Source: Thamnidium elegans (lineage: Eukaryota > Mucoromycota > Mucoromycetes > Mucorales > Mucoraceae). From it: 64,000 nucleotides of DNA. Each line of letters starts with the position of its first letter. Positions within the stretch are counted from its first letter, which is position 1. The DNA is taken from contig JAIXMG010000002.1 of the NCBI GenBank assembly GCA_025201345.1, positions 372,001 through 436,000 on the forward strand. The letters are read 5' to 3'. The notes under the pieces were generated by a model. It had not been told where the DNA came from. It ran no database searches and saw nothing but the letters and a program-made list of their open reading frames with translations. Shown here in pieces: positions 54,201 through 64,000 of this stretch. The position numbers and the translations under genes were made by a program.

Positions 54201-56420
54201 TAGTATAACTGTTGTAGATGAATCTAGCGCACGTGAAATGGATATCTACCTGCATCCCAAGTTTAGTAACTGGATAAGTTACCTGGATCATGAATTCTTC
54301 CTCAACCGAAAGATGCGGATGATGTGTCCACCCAAAACCAACTCTCCCATTACTACCCGATACGATGACAAGACGCTTGCTCGTAAATACCGCATTGCGC
54401 TGATCCCACCTACCGAACTTTTAATATTTATCTTGACTCGATTTGACAAGGAATTTGTGCAACGAGAGTTTCCCGATAAAATCAGAGACATATCGAATAA
54501 ATTAAATTACAATTTCTGGCTTAAAATCATTCACGTTGAAATTATATCTCATACCTCTACTACCGTCAGTATTGATTCGAACCCTAAACTAAACCGAACA
54601 GATATTTATTTGATGGACATGACCAGTGAAAATCAACCCGTAATCTTGTCCCTGTATGATCAACAAGCGTCATTATCGCCTATATTTAAAAGAAACGATT
54701 ATATCGGCCTGTATCATCCTACCATCCAGTCTCCTCGTGCTGACGTACAAGAGATAGTATTTGAATATTCTAGTGAAACCGTCATCTTTCTGATGCCTGA
54801 AAAGGAAGCACAAGATGCTGGATTAGCCAAAATTAATCTCACTAGCATGGTGGATCAATCTGAAAGTGAAATTTGCTCGTCGTCCAAAAAAGATATAATA
54901 AAACGTGATGAAGAGGTAACTGAATTTAATCTTGCGCACTTGCACTCTGCAAGTCATTAATTTATTATTATTACTTAGGGATTTATGGATTGTGAAGGTT
55001 ATGTACCCAGAGTAAATGTAACGGATATGAATTACTGCATGTTAAATGTTACATTATTTGGAAAAGTTATTGGGTTAGCAAATAATGTAAGTGTCACTAT
55101 ACAAAAAAAAAAAAAAGAACTATTAGATATTAACAAACAAATATATATATTTTCTTTTTTACAGAATCCATATAATGATCCTAATAATGCAAATCATAAA
55201 ATGGATAGGTACGCTTTAAGAATTGCAGATTCGACAGGTATGTTTTTATAAGTAATACACGTGAATTCTATTTATAAAATTACTGTACCATTAGGCACAA
55301 TGGATATCACTCTTTGGGAATATTCTGGTCGTGATTCTCGCAAAATAAGAGCTGGTCAATATATTTTATTAGACAAGTTGGTCACTTCCGATAAACATGA
55401 GAGTGGAAACAAACGTGTTTGGTATGTCAATGGAAGTGTTATATTAGGCACCAAAATGTATAACAGTAAGTATCTTGCTGCAAAAAGAAAAAAAAAAGAA
55501 AAGAAAGTGATCTGATTTTTAAAGTTATTAGTTTCTACACTGTCTAGTTTGCTAACTAGCCATGAATTTTGTAACATTGTTCCATTATGGCACAGCAAAG
55601 AAATGAAAATGGACCACTTTCAAGTAGAAGGTACCATCACAGGCTGGGAGTTTTATTTAAAAACACAAGCACAATTTGTTCTCAGCAGTAATAACACTAC
55701 TACAAACACCGATATCGATTTTATGGATTTATCTATTGGTGATCGTATCACAGCAACAGCTCGTAAAGTATATAAAAACCAATAAGGATATATGTTACTC
55801 AAACTTATGTTATTTTAGATTTAGGTTGCTTAAATCCTCATAAAAAGATAAATCAAAAAGAATGCGAATTTTGCGGATGCCAAATTAATAACCAAGTCGC
55901 ACAGGTATTTAGACCCAAACCAACTGTGGCAGATACTACATTTGAACGTGGCTGGGAAGGTTGGGTTGAATGGATATTAGATGATGGGACAAGTACATGC
56001 AAGGTATATGGAGGTGAAGAAGTAAGCATATCAAAAATTCCAAAAATAGAATGTTAGGAGAAAGAAATGTGTTACTATACTTACGTGATTTCCCTTTTGC
56101 TTTTTTGTTAAGACTTTGTTGAATGTTACAGCTCATCATTTTAAACTCATGTCACACAAATCCCAAATTAACCTTTTAGACAGTGTTATAGGCCTTCCAA
56201 TTATATGCTCACTTACTGTAAGTTGTGGTGTGACATTAATTTTACTGAGAATAAAATTATTTTACGCACAATCAACATATAAACACTTGTTAACAAATTC
56301 TAATATTATTATTTTTAATAGGGAACAAGTACATCAACTTACAGAATGGATCAAATGACCCTTTTAGAACCCACACAACAGGAGTGCAGGGACATGCTAG
56401 AAATAATGGGCAAGAAATGA
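53565..56420 (+). CDS. Multi-OB-fold protein, putative ssDNA-binding
   Basis: Twelve exons (53565-53686, 53750-53840, 53895-53937, 53998-54099, 54200-54915, 54979-55086, 55165-55237, 55295-55465, 55532-55762, 55819-56021, 56113-56217, 56322-56420) sum to 687 residues. From about residue 360 the text has RPA-type OB-fold character: MLNVTLFGKVIGLANN, YALRIADSTGTMDITLWEYS, IRAGQYILLDKLV. A second fold follows (FQVEGTITGWEFYLKT) and then a third with a zinc-ribbon-like insert (LGCLNPHKK, KECEFCGCQI) and WVEWILDDGTSTCKVYGG. The architecture recalls RPA1, MEIOB and Shieldin-2 (FAM35A), which bind single-stranded DNA in repair or meiosis. I cannot decide between them. Exons 4 and 5 join in frame only through an AT-AC intron (54100-54199). 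Confidence 0.75.
54100..54199 (+). other. Putative U12-type AT-AC intron
   Basis: The intron starts ATATCCTTTA, a perfect U12 5' splice site, carries CTCCTTGAC (54160-54168) matching the U12 branch site, and ends TTTTAC. Joining 54099 to 54200 keeps frame (...GTNIY-SITVVDES...). No GT donor lies before an in-frame stop, so ordinary splicing cannot explain the locus. The branch-to-end distance (about 32 nt) is longer than usual because of a T-run. Confidence 0.75.
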
Positions 56421-56589
56421 ACAATTAGAAGACTGGGAATAATTCTTTTTCAGATACTTTACAACGTGTTCTCAATGTACCACAAAACAACCTCTTGATA
56501 TATAAAGCCTTTTTCTATTTTATTTTTCTTCTTCTTTTCTTATAATCATTACCCTTTTTATTCAAATTCCCCAACACTTTCCTTAAAAA

Positions 56590-57581
56590 ATGAAGTTCAC
56601 CATTCTCTCTGCCGCTGGTATTCTTGCCGCCATCTCACAAGCCTCTGCTATTGAAGTATGTTTTACGAAATAAATTTGATATAATAAATTCAATTCACAC
56701 TAAAAAAAAAATTTTTGCATTTTTTTTTTTTTTTTTTCTAATAGATTGTCACTCCCTGGGCTGATACTGTCTGGGTAAGCCGAATTATTTTATTTCAGCA
56801 TCATAAAAAGTCATTTATTAATCGCAAACTCTTTAACTTATAGACTGCTGGAGGTCATGGTAACATTACTTGGAAGACCACTGCTGCTGACGCCGGTCTC
56901 AAGTGTGATATTTACATGTTGAACGGTGATGTCAAGAACTCCAAGTAAGTTTACTAAACCAAAAATTATCAAAAAAAAAAAAAAAAAAAAAATTAACCAA
57001 AAAAAAAAAAATAGCATTGTTGCTCAAGTTACCGACCCTGCCACACCTGTTGACTGTAGTGTTGGAATTTACGATGTAAGACAAAAATATATTAAATAAT
57101 TGATTTGTACGCAACAGATGATTTACTTTTTTTTTAATTATCTAGATCCACCCCTTAGGTGATTTCGCCAACGGTCAATACTCCATCCGTATCGGTCAAG
57201 CTGCCACTGCTAACTGGGCTTACTCTTCTCTCTTCACCTTCAAGGGTAACGGTACTTCTTCTCCTATTTGTAAGTAGCATATTATTAAAAGAGAGAGAGA
57301 AAATGTAAGGTATTAATTATTATTATTATTATTATTTTCGCCTAGCTCTTGCCCCCGGTGCTAACTCTGCTACTGCTAACGGTACTGCTCCCGTTATTCC
57401 TAACGCTAACGGAGCCAAGCCTAGCGCTATCCCCACCAACACTGCTCTCAAGGCTAACGGTACTCAATCTGCTTCTGCCCCTGTCTCCTCCACCTCCACC
57501 TCCGGTTCCGAGTCTTCTTTGAACATGAACTCTGCTGCTATTGCTTTGGGTGCTATCGCTGCCATTGCTTTCTCTCTCTAA
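56590..57581 (+). CDS. GPI-anchored Kre9/Knh1-like cell wall protein
   Basis: Six exons (56590-56655, 56745-56774, 56844-56944, 57015-57075, 57146-57269, 57346-57581) give 205 residues. Residues 1-20 are a signal peptide (MKFTILSAAGILAAISQASA). An immunoglobulin-like Kre9/Knh1 N-terminal domain follows: IVTPWADTVWTAGGHGNITW, CDIYMLNGD, VDCSVGIYDIHPLGDFANG and QYSIRIGQ. The second half is a Ser/Thr/Ala-rich stalk with several N-glycosylation sites (NGT), ending in a GPI-type signal (SLNMNSAAIALGAIAAIAFS with hydrophobic tail). These proteins sit on the plasma membrane or wall, with roles in glucan organisation suggested for Kre9. Strong codon bias suggests abundant expression. Five introns for 205 residues is dense. 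Confidence 0.88.
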
Positions 57582-59206
57582 ATTCCTTTTTTTTAAAAAA
57601 AAAGATCTCTCTTCTCCCCCTTCACCTCCTCCTTATTTTCTTCAAGACCTTCTAAGAATATATTGATTGTACGATTATAATAATATTTTATTTAATAAAG
57701 AAAAATACACAGCAACAGCAACCAAAAAAACATATACAAAAAAATGTATAAAACTATGATTTTTTTAACACAAAAAAGTAACGGGTTTAAAAAAAAATTA
57801 TGCAGTGTGAAAAGAATGTTCCTGAAAAACAATGAAATTGAACGTTATTCCATACGTGAGCTATCATCAGAATTTTTTGCCACTTGTAACAAAAAAGGTA
57901 AAGGTTTGTTTTTTTTTTTTTTTTTTTGTATAAAAATGGGTAGATGATAAAAAAGACATTCTAACGAGAAACATTCACTATACATACATTTGAACACAAG
58001 ATTATCCTTTTATTTAAAAAAAAAAAGAGAGATTTGCCCCTTCCCTTCCTTGGAACGAGTTTCGACTTGTCTCATACTCAAGAATTGTTTCTGTAGCTAA
58101 TTCTTTTTTACAGAAAATAGATATATAACTTCAAATATAAAGTGATATATAACCTCCTTTTTTTTCTGCTTTGGGAGGGGTTAAAAGAGTTACCTGTACT
58201 TGTAAAAGAAAGACTTACTGTATCAAAGTGAATACAATGACATTTATAGTATACGATCTTGCACTTTAAAATTACTTTTTGCCGATTAATAAAAAAATTG
58301 GGGGGAGACATTGAAAATTCACACAGCAGAGAGAGAGTATCTTTTTTCTTTTTTTGGGAGGTTGCATTACATCTTTCTTTTCATTGACACGTTATTTAGA
58401 ATATGCTTGTAAATCTGTTTCATCAATTAGACTAAAACTTTCTTTTTCGACCCCTGAGAGGCAAATGATTATTTATATAAATAATCATCATTTCACTACA
58501 CCGTGTTTCGTGTTACAATACATGAAAGAAAAACAAACAACTCTTGCTAGTAAATAATAGGGGAAAAACCATTGTAATAAGGAGCAAAAAAAAATCTATA
58601 TTTTTTTTTAAAAAAGATGTATTCATAAGGAGCCATTTCGTATCTGGTTTTTTGTGGTAATGTGTAATCCTAATTTCTGGTCAATTCGCCGCCCTTTTTT
58701 CTTTGATAGTGCAAAGCCAACAAATAAAAGGGAAAAGGAGGATAAACACTTTGTTTCTCTTTTTCTTTTTCTCTCTCTTTTAGCTCCCCTTTTGAGCAGC
58801 TTATTATACGCTACTTCTCCTCTTTCCTGCTTTAAAATAAAGAGTTGCTGTATGATAGAAAGATCATCTTCTTTACTTTTTTTTTTTAAAAAAAAAAAAT
58901 AATAAAGAAGATCGTTTTAATTATTTTAAATAAAAAGAATAGAATACGCAAGTAGATCATTGATTCTTTATTTACCTTTTGTATCTCTCTTTTTCTTTTT
59001 TTGTTTATTTTCTCCTTGCAAATAAAACTATCCTAACTGTTAAAATAAACAAAAAAGTATATATTCGCCTCTTTTCTTTTTTTTTTTATATTTTTTTCTT
59101 CTTTCCCTTTTTTTTTCTTTTTTACTCCTCTATATACTTTTTTTTTTTTTTTTTTTTTTTTTTTCCTTCTCTAAAACCCCCTTGTCAATAAAAACCTGTA
59201 TACAAA
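57582..59206. other. Gene-poor spacer
   Basis: AT-rich with many homopolymers; a T-run/A-run pair at 58879-58899. Short open frames on both strands are not convincing. The last 130 bp are strongly pyrimidine-rich and probably form the leader of the kinase gene. Confidence 0.5.
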
Positions 59207-59959
59207 ATGACATTATTATTTCAAAAGAAGACTCCACCAGTAGATACATCCAAACCAGAAAATAAGAAAGAGCCAGGAAACAACCAAGATAATCATTTAA
59301 ATGGAATTGGACCATACGAGTTTATAAAACCTTTAGGAAGTGGAAAATTTAGTAAAGTAATGCTTGCATACCACTTGGAAACGCATCAGCAAGTAGCTAT
59401 TAAAGTAAAGAACAATCTTTTTTTTCTCTTCTCGCATATTCTTTAACACTTACATTCCTTCTTTTTAAGATTATAGATAAACAATCTCATGATTATAGAG
59501 TTATGTCAAGATTAGTTCGAGAAATATCAATTATGGAATTACTGCAACACGAATACATTGTTAAATTATATGAAACCTTTGAAAGTTGCGATTCTCTGTT
59601 TTTAGTAATGGAATATGTACCAGGTTGGAACTTGGATGAATATTTACAAAAGAAGAGTCATGGTGCTTTGGATGAAAACGAAGCACGTCATTTATTCAGA
59701 CAATTGATTACTGCTGTCGATTTTTGTCATCGTAAATGGGTTGTTCATCGCGACCTAAAGGTAACCAAGAAAAAAAAAACTCTTGATATTATTTGTTTGT
59801 TAATCCTCTTTTGTATAGACTCCAAATATACTAATCACACCGGATGGACAAGTAAAACTAGCTGATTTTGGTCTTGGTAACAGATTCGGATTACAACGAT
59901 TAAGAACCATCTGTGGTAATTATAAAGTTACACTGCATTATATAACCTTTTTGTACTCA

Positions 59960-59995
<36 letters not shown>

Positions 59996-61543
59996 GGGTC
60001 AATGCTTTATTATAGTCCTGAAATTATTACTGGTCAAAAATATTATGGTCCCGAAGTAGACTGTTGGTGTCTTGGTATTACATTATTTCGTATGACTGCC
60101 GGCTTTGAACCTTTTTCACATGCACACAGTAAGATATATATATATATCAAAAAGGGCGAGATAAGCTTTTATTAAAACTTGTTTATTTAAGCTGTAGGAG
60201 AGCTTAAAAAAGATGTATGCAAATGCAATTTCCCAATGCCTAGCACATTAAGTCCCGAATTGCAAGCAACCATTCGAAAATGCCTGCAAGTCGATCGCCG
60301 CAAACGAATGACATTGCGCCAGGCACTAAAAGATGATCCCTGGCTGACCAATAACAGGCGCCTTCCCTGCCCTGTTTCACAATCGCCTCGCACCGTATTT
60401 GAAGAAGCACTCATCAACGACGACGACGAAAGAGACAGCAGAACTCGAAACCAGTTTATGAAGGATTTGGAAAAGGATGCTCAGAACTCCAACAAAGTAC
60501 GCCGCACCGTCATTTACCACCCTATTAACCCCTCCACCTATTATACCACCAAAGCCGGCTCCTCGCAATCTATGGCACAGGTTCAAAACGTGGAGCTATT
60601 ACGATCTGAACTGCTTCAGTCTATTCGGTCACGTGCAAAGCGCCTGGGTATCAAGTCGTGTGAGCGCTGGGATACATTAAGGTCGCCTGCCTTAAAATCC
60701 TTATTTTCCTTCACCAAAAAGAAGGATCCGCTGTTTGCTTCCGGCTCATCTTCTTCGTCCGCTACTCGCTCTTTATCAGAAATCGTGCAGCGTATAGCTA
60801 AAGATCAAGTCTATCATTTCCAAGTGACAAACCATCAACACAGCAACACAAACTCATCCCGACCTCCCTCACTCACCTCTTCTACCTCGACCTCTTCATT
60901 CTCCAGCAGCATTGATGTTGTAGACAGTGCCGTCGCTACCATCGAAGATGAGATGCTCAGCCTAGAAAAGAAAAGCGGAAAAGAAATCATGGCCTTGTTA
61001 AAGCAAACATGTCAGCTGATGGGCATCACCTACGTGCAAGACTCGCCTGTATCACTGCGATGTGTTTTAACCTTACGAAGCGCGCCTAAAAAATCTGTCA
61101 GTACATCTTCTTCCGCTACACTACTCTCGCCCTCCACATCCAATTCGCCCGCACCACCTGTAACAGCACCTAAATATGTGCGTAAACAAAGCCAGACCAG
61201 CAGTGTTGGAACCACAATGGGCGATGATACCTCTCGAAAGCGACTATCGTTACCACTGCTATCCCACCTCACATCGTCCATGACAACATCGTTCTTTGGC
61301 CGCAGCAAACCACGTCACTCCATGGATGAAACCGCCACCACCTCATCTGCACAGCAACGCATCAGCAAACGAAAACACAAAGAAGGTACTGCTTTGTTTA
61401 CGATCCAAATAGAACATCATAAAAGAAGAGCAGATAAATTAAGCTTTCGCTTTTCGAAACAGCAAGGTTCCAACACTGTCTTTAAAATGGCTGGTGGGTG
61501 GGTAGCTGGTGTTATGGCCTTAGATGGAAAGATTGGTCGTTAA
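59207..61543 (+). CDS. Snf1/CaMK-type serine/threonine kinase
   Basis: Exons 59207-59404, 59470-59760, 59819-59915, 59997-60128 and 60192-61543 give 689 residues. The kinase domain spans about residues 35-290: glycine loop LGSGKFSKVMLA, catalytic Lys in VAIKIID, Glu in VREISIMELL, HRDLKTPNILI (Thr replaces the usual Pro), DFGLGN, activation segment LRTICGSMLYYSPEI (Thr in the LKB1-type position, SPE in place of APE) and DCWCLGITLF. A long Ser-rich linker leads to a C-terminal module ending FTIQIEHHKRRADKLSFRFS and FKMAGGWVAGVMALDG, which looks like a KA1-type membrane/regulatory domain. The group (Snf1-related, Nim1/MARK, Kin1) covers polarity and stress kinases. The exact subfamily is not fixed. 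Intron 3 contains a T-run/A-run palindrome. Confidence 0.85.
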
Positions 61544-61870
61544 TTTCTTTATGTATAAAAAAAAAATCGTAATATATATGTATATCCCCCCCCCCCAAAC
61601 CTATAAAATACATACAAATAAATATATTCTATTAAACTTTTCTTTTTTCATGTAACAAAAAAAAAGTTTTTTTTTTTTTTCTATTTATCGAAAAAACTTC
61701 CTTATTGGTATGTTTTCCCCTCCTCTTTTTCCAAAAGAATGTTTCTTATTAAATGTGTACACACAGACAAAACAAACAAATGACGCTTTTTTTTTTTTCA
61801 TTCTTTTATGTATATTTTATGGTTTTTATTGTTAAAAAACTGAAACGAATATGATGTAATAAAAAAAGCA

Positions 61871-62023
61871 CTAAATAGAACGAGAGCCTCTGAAACCGCC
61901 GTAACCAGCTATAATACTATTAACCCATTTACTTTTTACCGCAAAAAAATTGTACTTACATCGAACAGAACTACGAGAACTCCCACCGCCACCACCACCA
62001 CCACGAGAACAACAGGCACCCAT
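61871..62023 (-). CDS. 33-residue predicted myristoylated Gly/Ser microprotein
   Basis: Exons 61960-62023 and 61871-61908 give only 33 residues. It begins MGACCSRGG, an N-myristoylation consensus (Gly2, Ser6) with two adjacent cysteines suited to palmitoylation. The rest is Gly/Ser/Arg-rich (SSRSSVRSGYGGFRGSRSI). The intron has good GTAAGT and ATAG ends; without splicing, a different 49-residue product (from the same ATG) would result, so either form keeps the lipidation signal. Such dual-lipid signatures place small proteins on the plasma membrane. I recognise no family; very short length makes this tentative. Convergent with the kinase gene and divergent from the CotH gene. Confidence 0.55.
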   Translation of the reverse strand: MGACCSRGGGGGGGSSRSSVRCKYNFFAVKSKWVNSIIAGYGGFRGSRSI

Positions 62024-62292
62024 AGTAAAAAAAAATATATATTTGGTTTTGAGATAAGATACCAAGGTTCTGGAAAGGGCACTATTTATAATAATCGATA
62101 AGGGCTCTTTATTATTAGACAATGATGATATGTAGTTAGTGAGTACTAATTCACAAGTTTCCTCAAACCCTAGGATTATATAATATTTCAAAACAAAAAA
62201 AACAAAAAAAAAAGTGAAACCTATTTACCGAGTATAAAGGGCGCGATCATATATTATTATAATTTTTTTTTTTTTTTTAGCAAGTATTCAAA

Positions 62293-64000
62293 ATGAAATT
62301 TTCACTAGCAACATGTAAAAAAAACACTACCTGTATTATTTGTTGTTACTAAAAAAAAAAGTTAGTGATTCTAGGACTCATTATACCTGTCATAACAGAA
62401 GCACAAGCCTCAAACAACACAGTGATCACATACAACGTGATCAACCTGTTAAACGCAACTGAATCCATGGCGGTCAAAGTAGACGATGTTGTGTACCCCA
62501 TGTCACTCAACGGCGCCAACCACACTCAAATCCTATACTCCGGCAACGCGCCCGCAGCCCAAACATCCTACAAGTACGTGCGCATCTCTGCCAGCAACCA
62601 AACCGCCGAGCCCTTCGACCGTGCACCCGTCACCGCCAACACCGTCAACGAGTTCTTCAACCGAACCTGGAACATCTACAACGTGTCGCAGCTGCCTATT
62701 GTATTCGACCCGCTCCCAGCCATTCATCGCCTGCACACAGAATTGCACCAGGTCGGTCAGATCCCCACCATCCACCTGATCGGCAGTCAAGCGGACCTGG
62801 ACCGCATGCACCAGAACAGCAGCGCCGACCTAACTGTCGTTGGTAACATCTCGTACGTCAACCTGGACCAAACGCTGTTCTACAGCGACGCTGAGATCTC
62901 GCTCTCGGGCCGCAGCTCACGCTGGTTCCCCAAATTGTCTTATAATGTGAAACTTCAAAAGAAAGATAGGTTGTTCCACAACAGACGAATTAAACTGCGT
63001 GCCTTAGCCACCGATCCCTCTTATATCCGTGAGCAGCTGGCGTATGACATCGTCAACAATACCGGCCTTGCCTCCTCTCAATTTTCGTATATCCGCGTCT
63101 TTATGAACAAACAAGAACTGGGGCTCTTTGGTATCATTGAACCCTTCCAAAACCCGTGGCTGGCAAATACCTTTGATAACGGTCATAAGGATTATGATAA
63201 CGGGTACTTGTACCAGGGAGTCTTTCAAACTGCTGCTTCCGCTGCTCAGAATCTAACCTCGGATTTAAGCTATATCAATAATGTAAGCGCCTATGGGTTA
63301 GGCCAGTACAAGATCAAGCAAGAAGCTGAAAAGGGCAGTAAAGTAAATTGGCAACCTTTAATGGACCTTACAAAGTTTATTGCTACGGCTCCTACGAATA
63401 CCTCAGATGCTGTTTCTAAATGGAACGAACATCTTGATATGGATTCTGTTCTTCGTTCGTAAGTGTATTAAAAAAAGAGCATTTTTTTTTTTTTAATTCT
63501 AAACAAAAAGAAAATCTCTAGTATGGCGCTGGAAGTATTATTAGGTTATTCAGATGGATACTTGACAATGGTAGACAACTACTACGTTTACCAAAACCTA
63601 CAAACCAACAAATTCTTCTGGATACCGTCGGATATGGACCTTACGCTGGGATCCACCATGTTCAACATCTCTGACATGTGGAGCGGCAACTACAAAACCT
63701 TTCCTGGTTTTGAAGAGCGTCCGCTGACCACGCAAATGTTAAAAGTGCCTCAATTCCAGCAGGCCTACAACGAACTACTTTTTAATTTAACAAACGATTT
63801 AATCAACCCAACAAAGACAAACGATTTCATTAACGATATCGTAGGTATGATTACCGAAGACGTTGTTTGGGATAAGACCTTACCTCGTGTCGGTATTGAC
63901 ATCATGTCAAGCCTTATGTCCGGTTTAAATAACGGAAACGACACTTCTTCAATTCTTAAAGAGATTGTAGGAGAGGGAATACCCAGCGGCATCGATTTAG
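62293..64000 (+). CDS. CotH-family spore coat/cell surface protein (3' truncated)
   Basis: Exons 62293-62314, 62366-63458 and 63522 to the window end (about 531 residues visible; the gene continues). Signal peptide MKFSLATLILGLIIPVITEA is assembled across the first intron. The CotH kinase-like domain is evident: ISLSGRSSRWFPKLSYNVKL, RRIKLRALATDPSYIREQLA, GLASSQFSYIRVFMNKQELG, LFGIIEPFQNPW and, in exon 3, FFWIPSDMDLTLGS. CotH proteins are atypical secretory-pathway protein kinases in bacterial spores. In Mucorales the expanded family includes cell-surface proteins, some acting as host-cell ligands. Several N-glycosylation sites are present. Codons in exon 2 from about 62450 to 62935 are strikingly GC-rich compared with the rest. 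Confidence 0.9.

Noticed and set aside
1..64000. CRISPR arrays, bacterial operons or plasmid origins
   Set aside because: The window is intron-rich eukaryotic DNA; no regularly spaced direct repeats of that type are present.

Overview
The window is nuclear DNA of a fungus, most likely an early-diverging filamentous fungus of the Mucoromycota (Mucorales type). It is AT-rich and full of long poly(A)/poly(T) tracts. Genes carry many short (50-100 nt) introns. The proteins fit this placement: a CotH-type spore-coat protein, a Kre9/Knh1-type GPI wall protein, a peritrophin-type chitin-binding family, SIVA, spartin-like and Sea4 homologues, and a Fanzor relic. No species call is possible from the sequence alone. 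I spliced every multi-exon gene by hand using GT-AG signals and reading frame; for each complete model the exon lengths sum to a multiple of three.

Layout. 1-14 kb: a Kelch-repeat protein, glutamate 5-kinase (proline synthesis) and a ZW10/Dsl1 tether subunit, separated by long gene-poor AT-rich spacers. 14-19.7 kb: no intact gene, but decayed tandem duplications and AT-rich hairpin repeats. 19.8-28.3 kb: a compact housekeeping block with FAM50/XAP5, Pus3/Deg1, an Rkm4/SETD6-type SET methyltransferase, a small Pho80/PCL-type cyclin, SRP9, ribosomal protein eS21 and a SIVA-like zinc protein. 29-33.7 kb: a minus-strand tandem array of about nine units encoding small secreted CBM14 (peritrophin-A) proteins, of which only two are clearly intact; two more units, one intact, lie at 40.6-41.5 kb. 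Between them are a spartin-like senescence-domain gene and the GATOR2/SEACAT subunit Sea4/Mios. 41.8-42.8 kb: a broken Tc1/mariner-like transposase. 44.1-50.3 kb: a Golgi-type sugar transferase, a very short shugoshin-like protein and a 1229-residue RasGEF. 51.1-52.1 kb: a decayed TnpB/Fanzor-like nuclease gene. 52.3-64 kb: Rlp24, a multi-OB-fold protein containing an apparent U12-type AT-AC intron, a GPI-anchored Kre9-like protein, a Snf1/CaMK-type kinase, a 33-residue predicted N-myristoylated protein, and a CotH protein cut by the window end.

Functional themes are ribosome production (eS21, Rlp24, the putative Rkm4), nutrient and growth signalling (Sea4 for TORC1, RasGEF, kinase, cyclin), secretion and membrane traffic (SRP9, Dsl1/ZW10), and the cell surface (CBM14 array, Kre9-like, CotH). 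The observations most worth a second look are the CBM14 birth-and-death array with its conserved promoter, the Fanzor relic, the AT-AC intron, the fungal SIVA protein and the minimal shugoshin.
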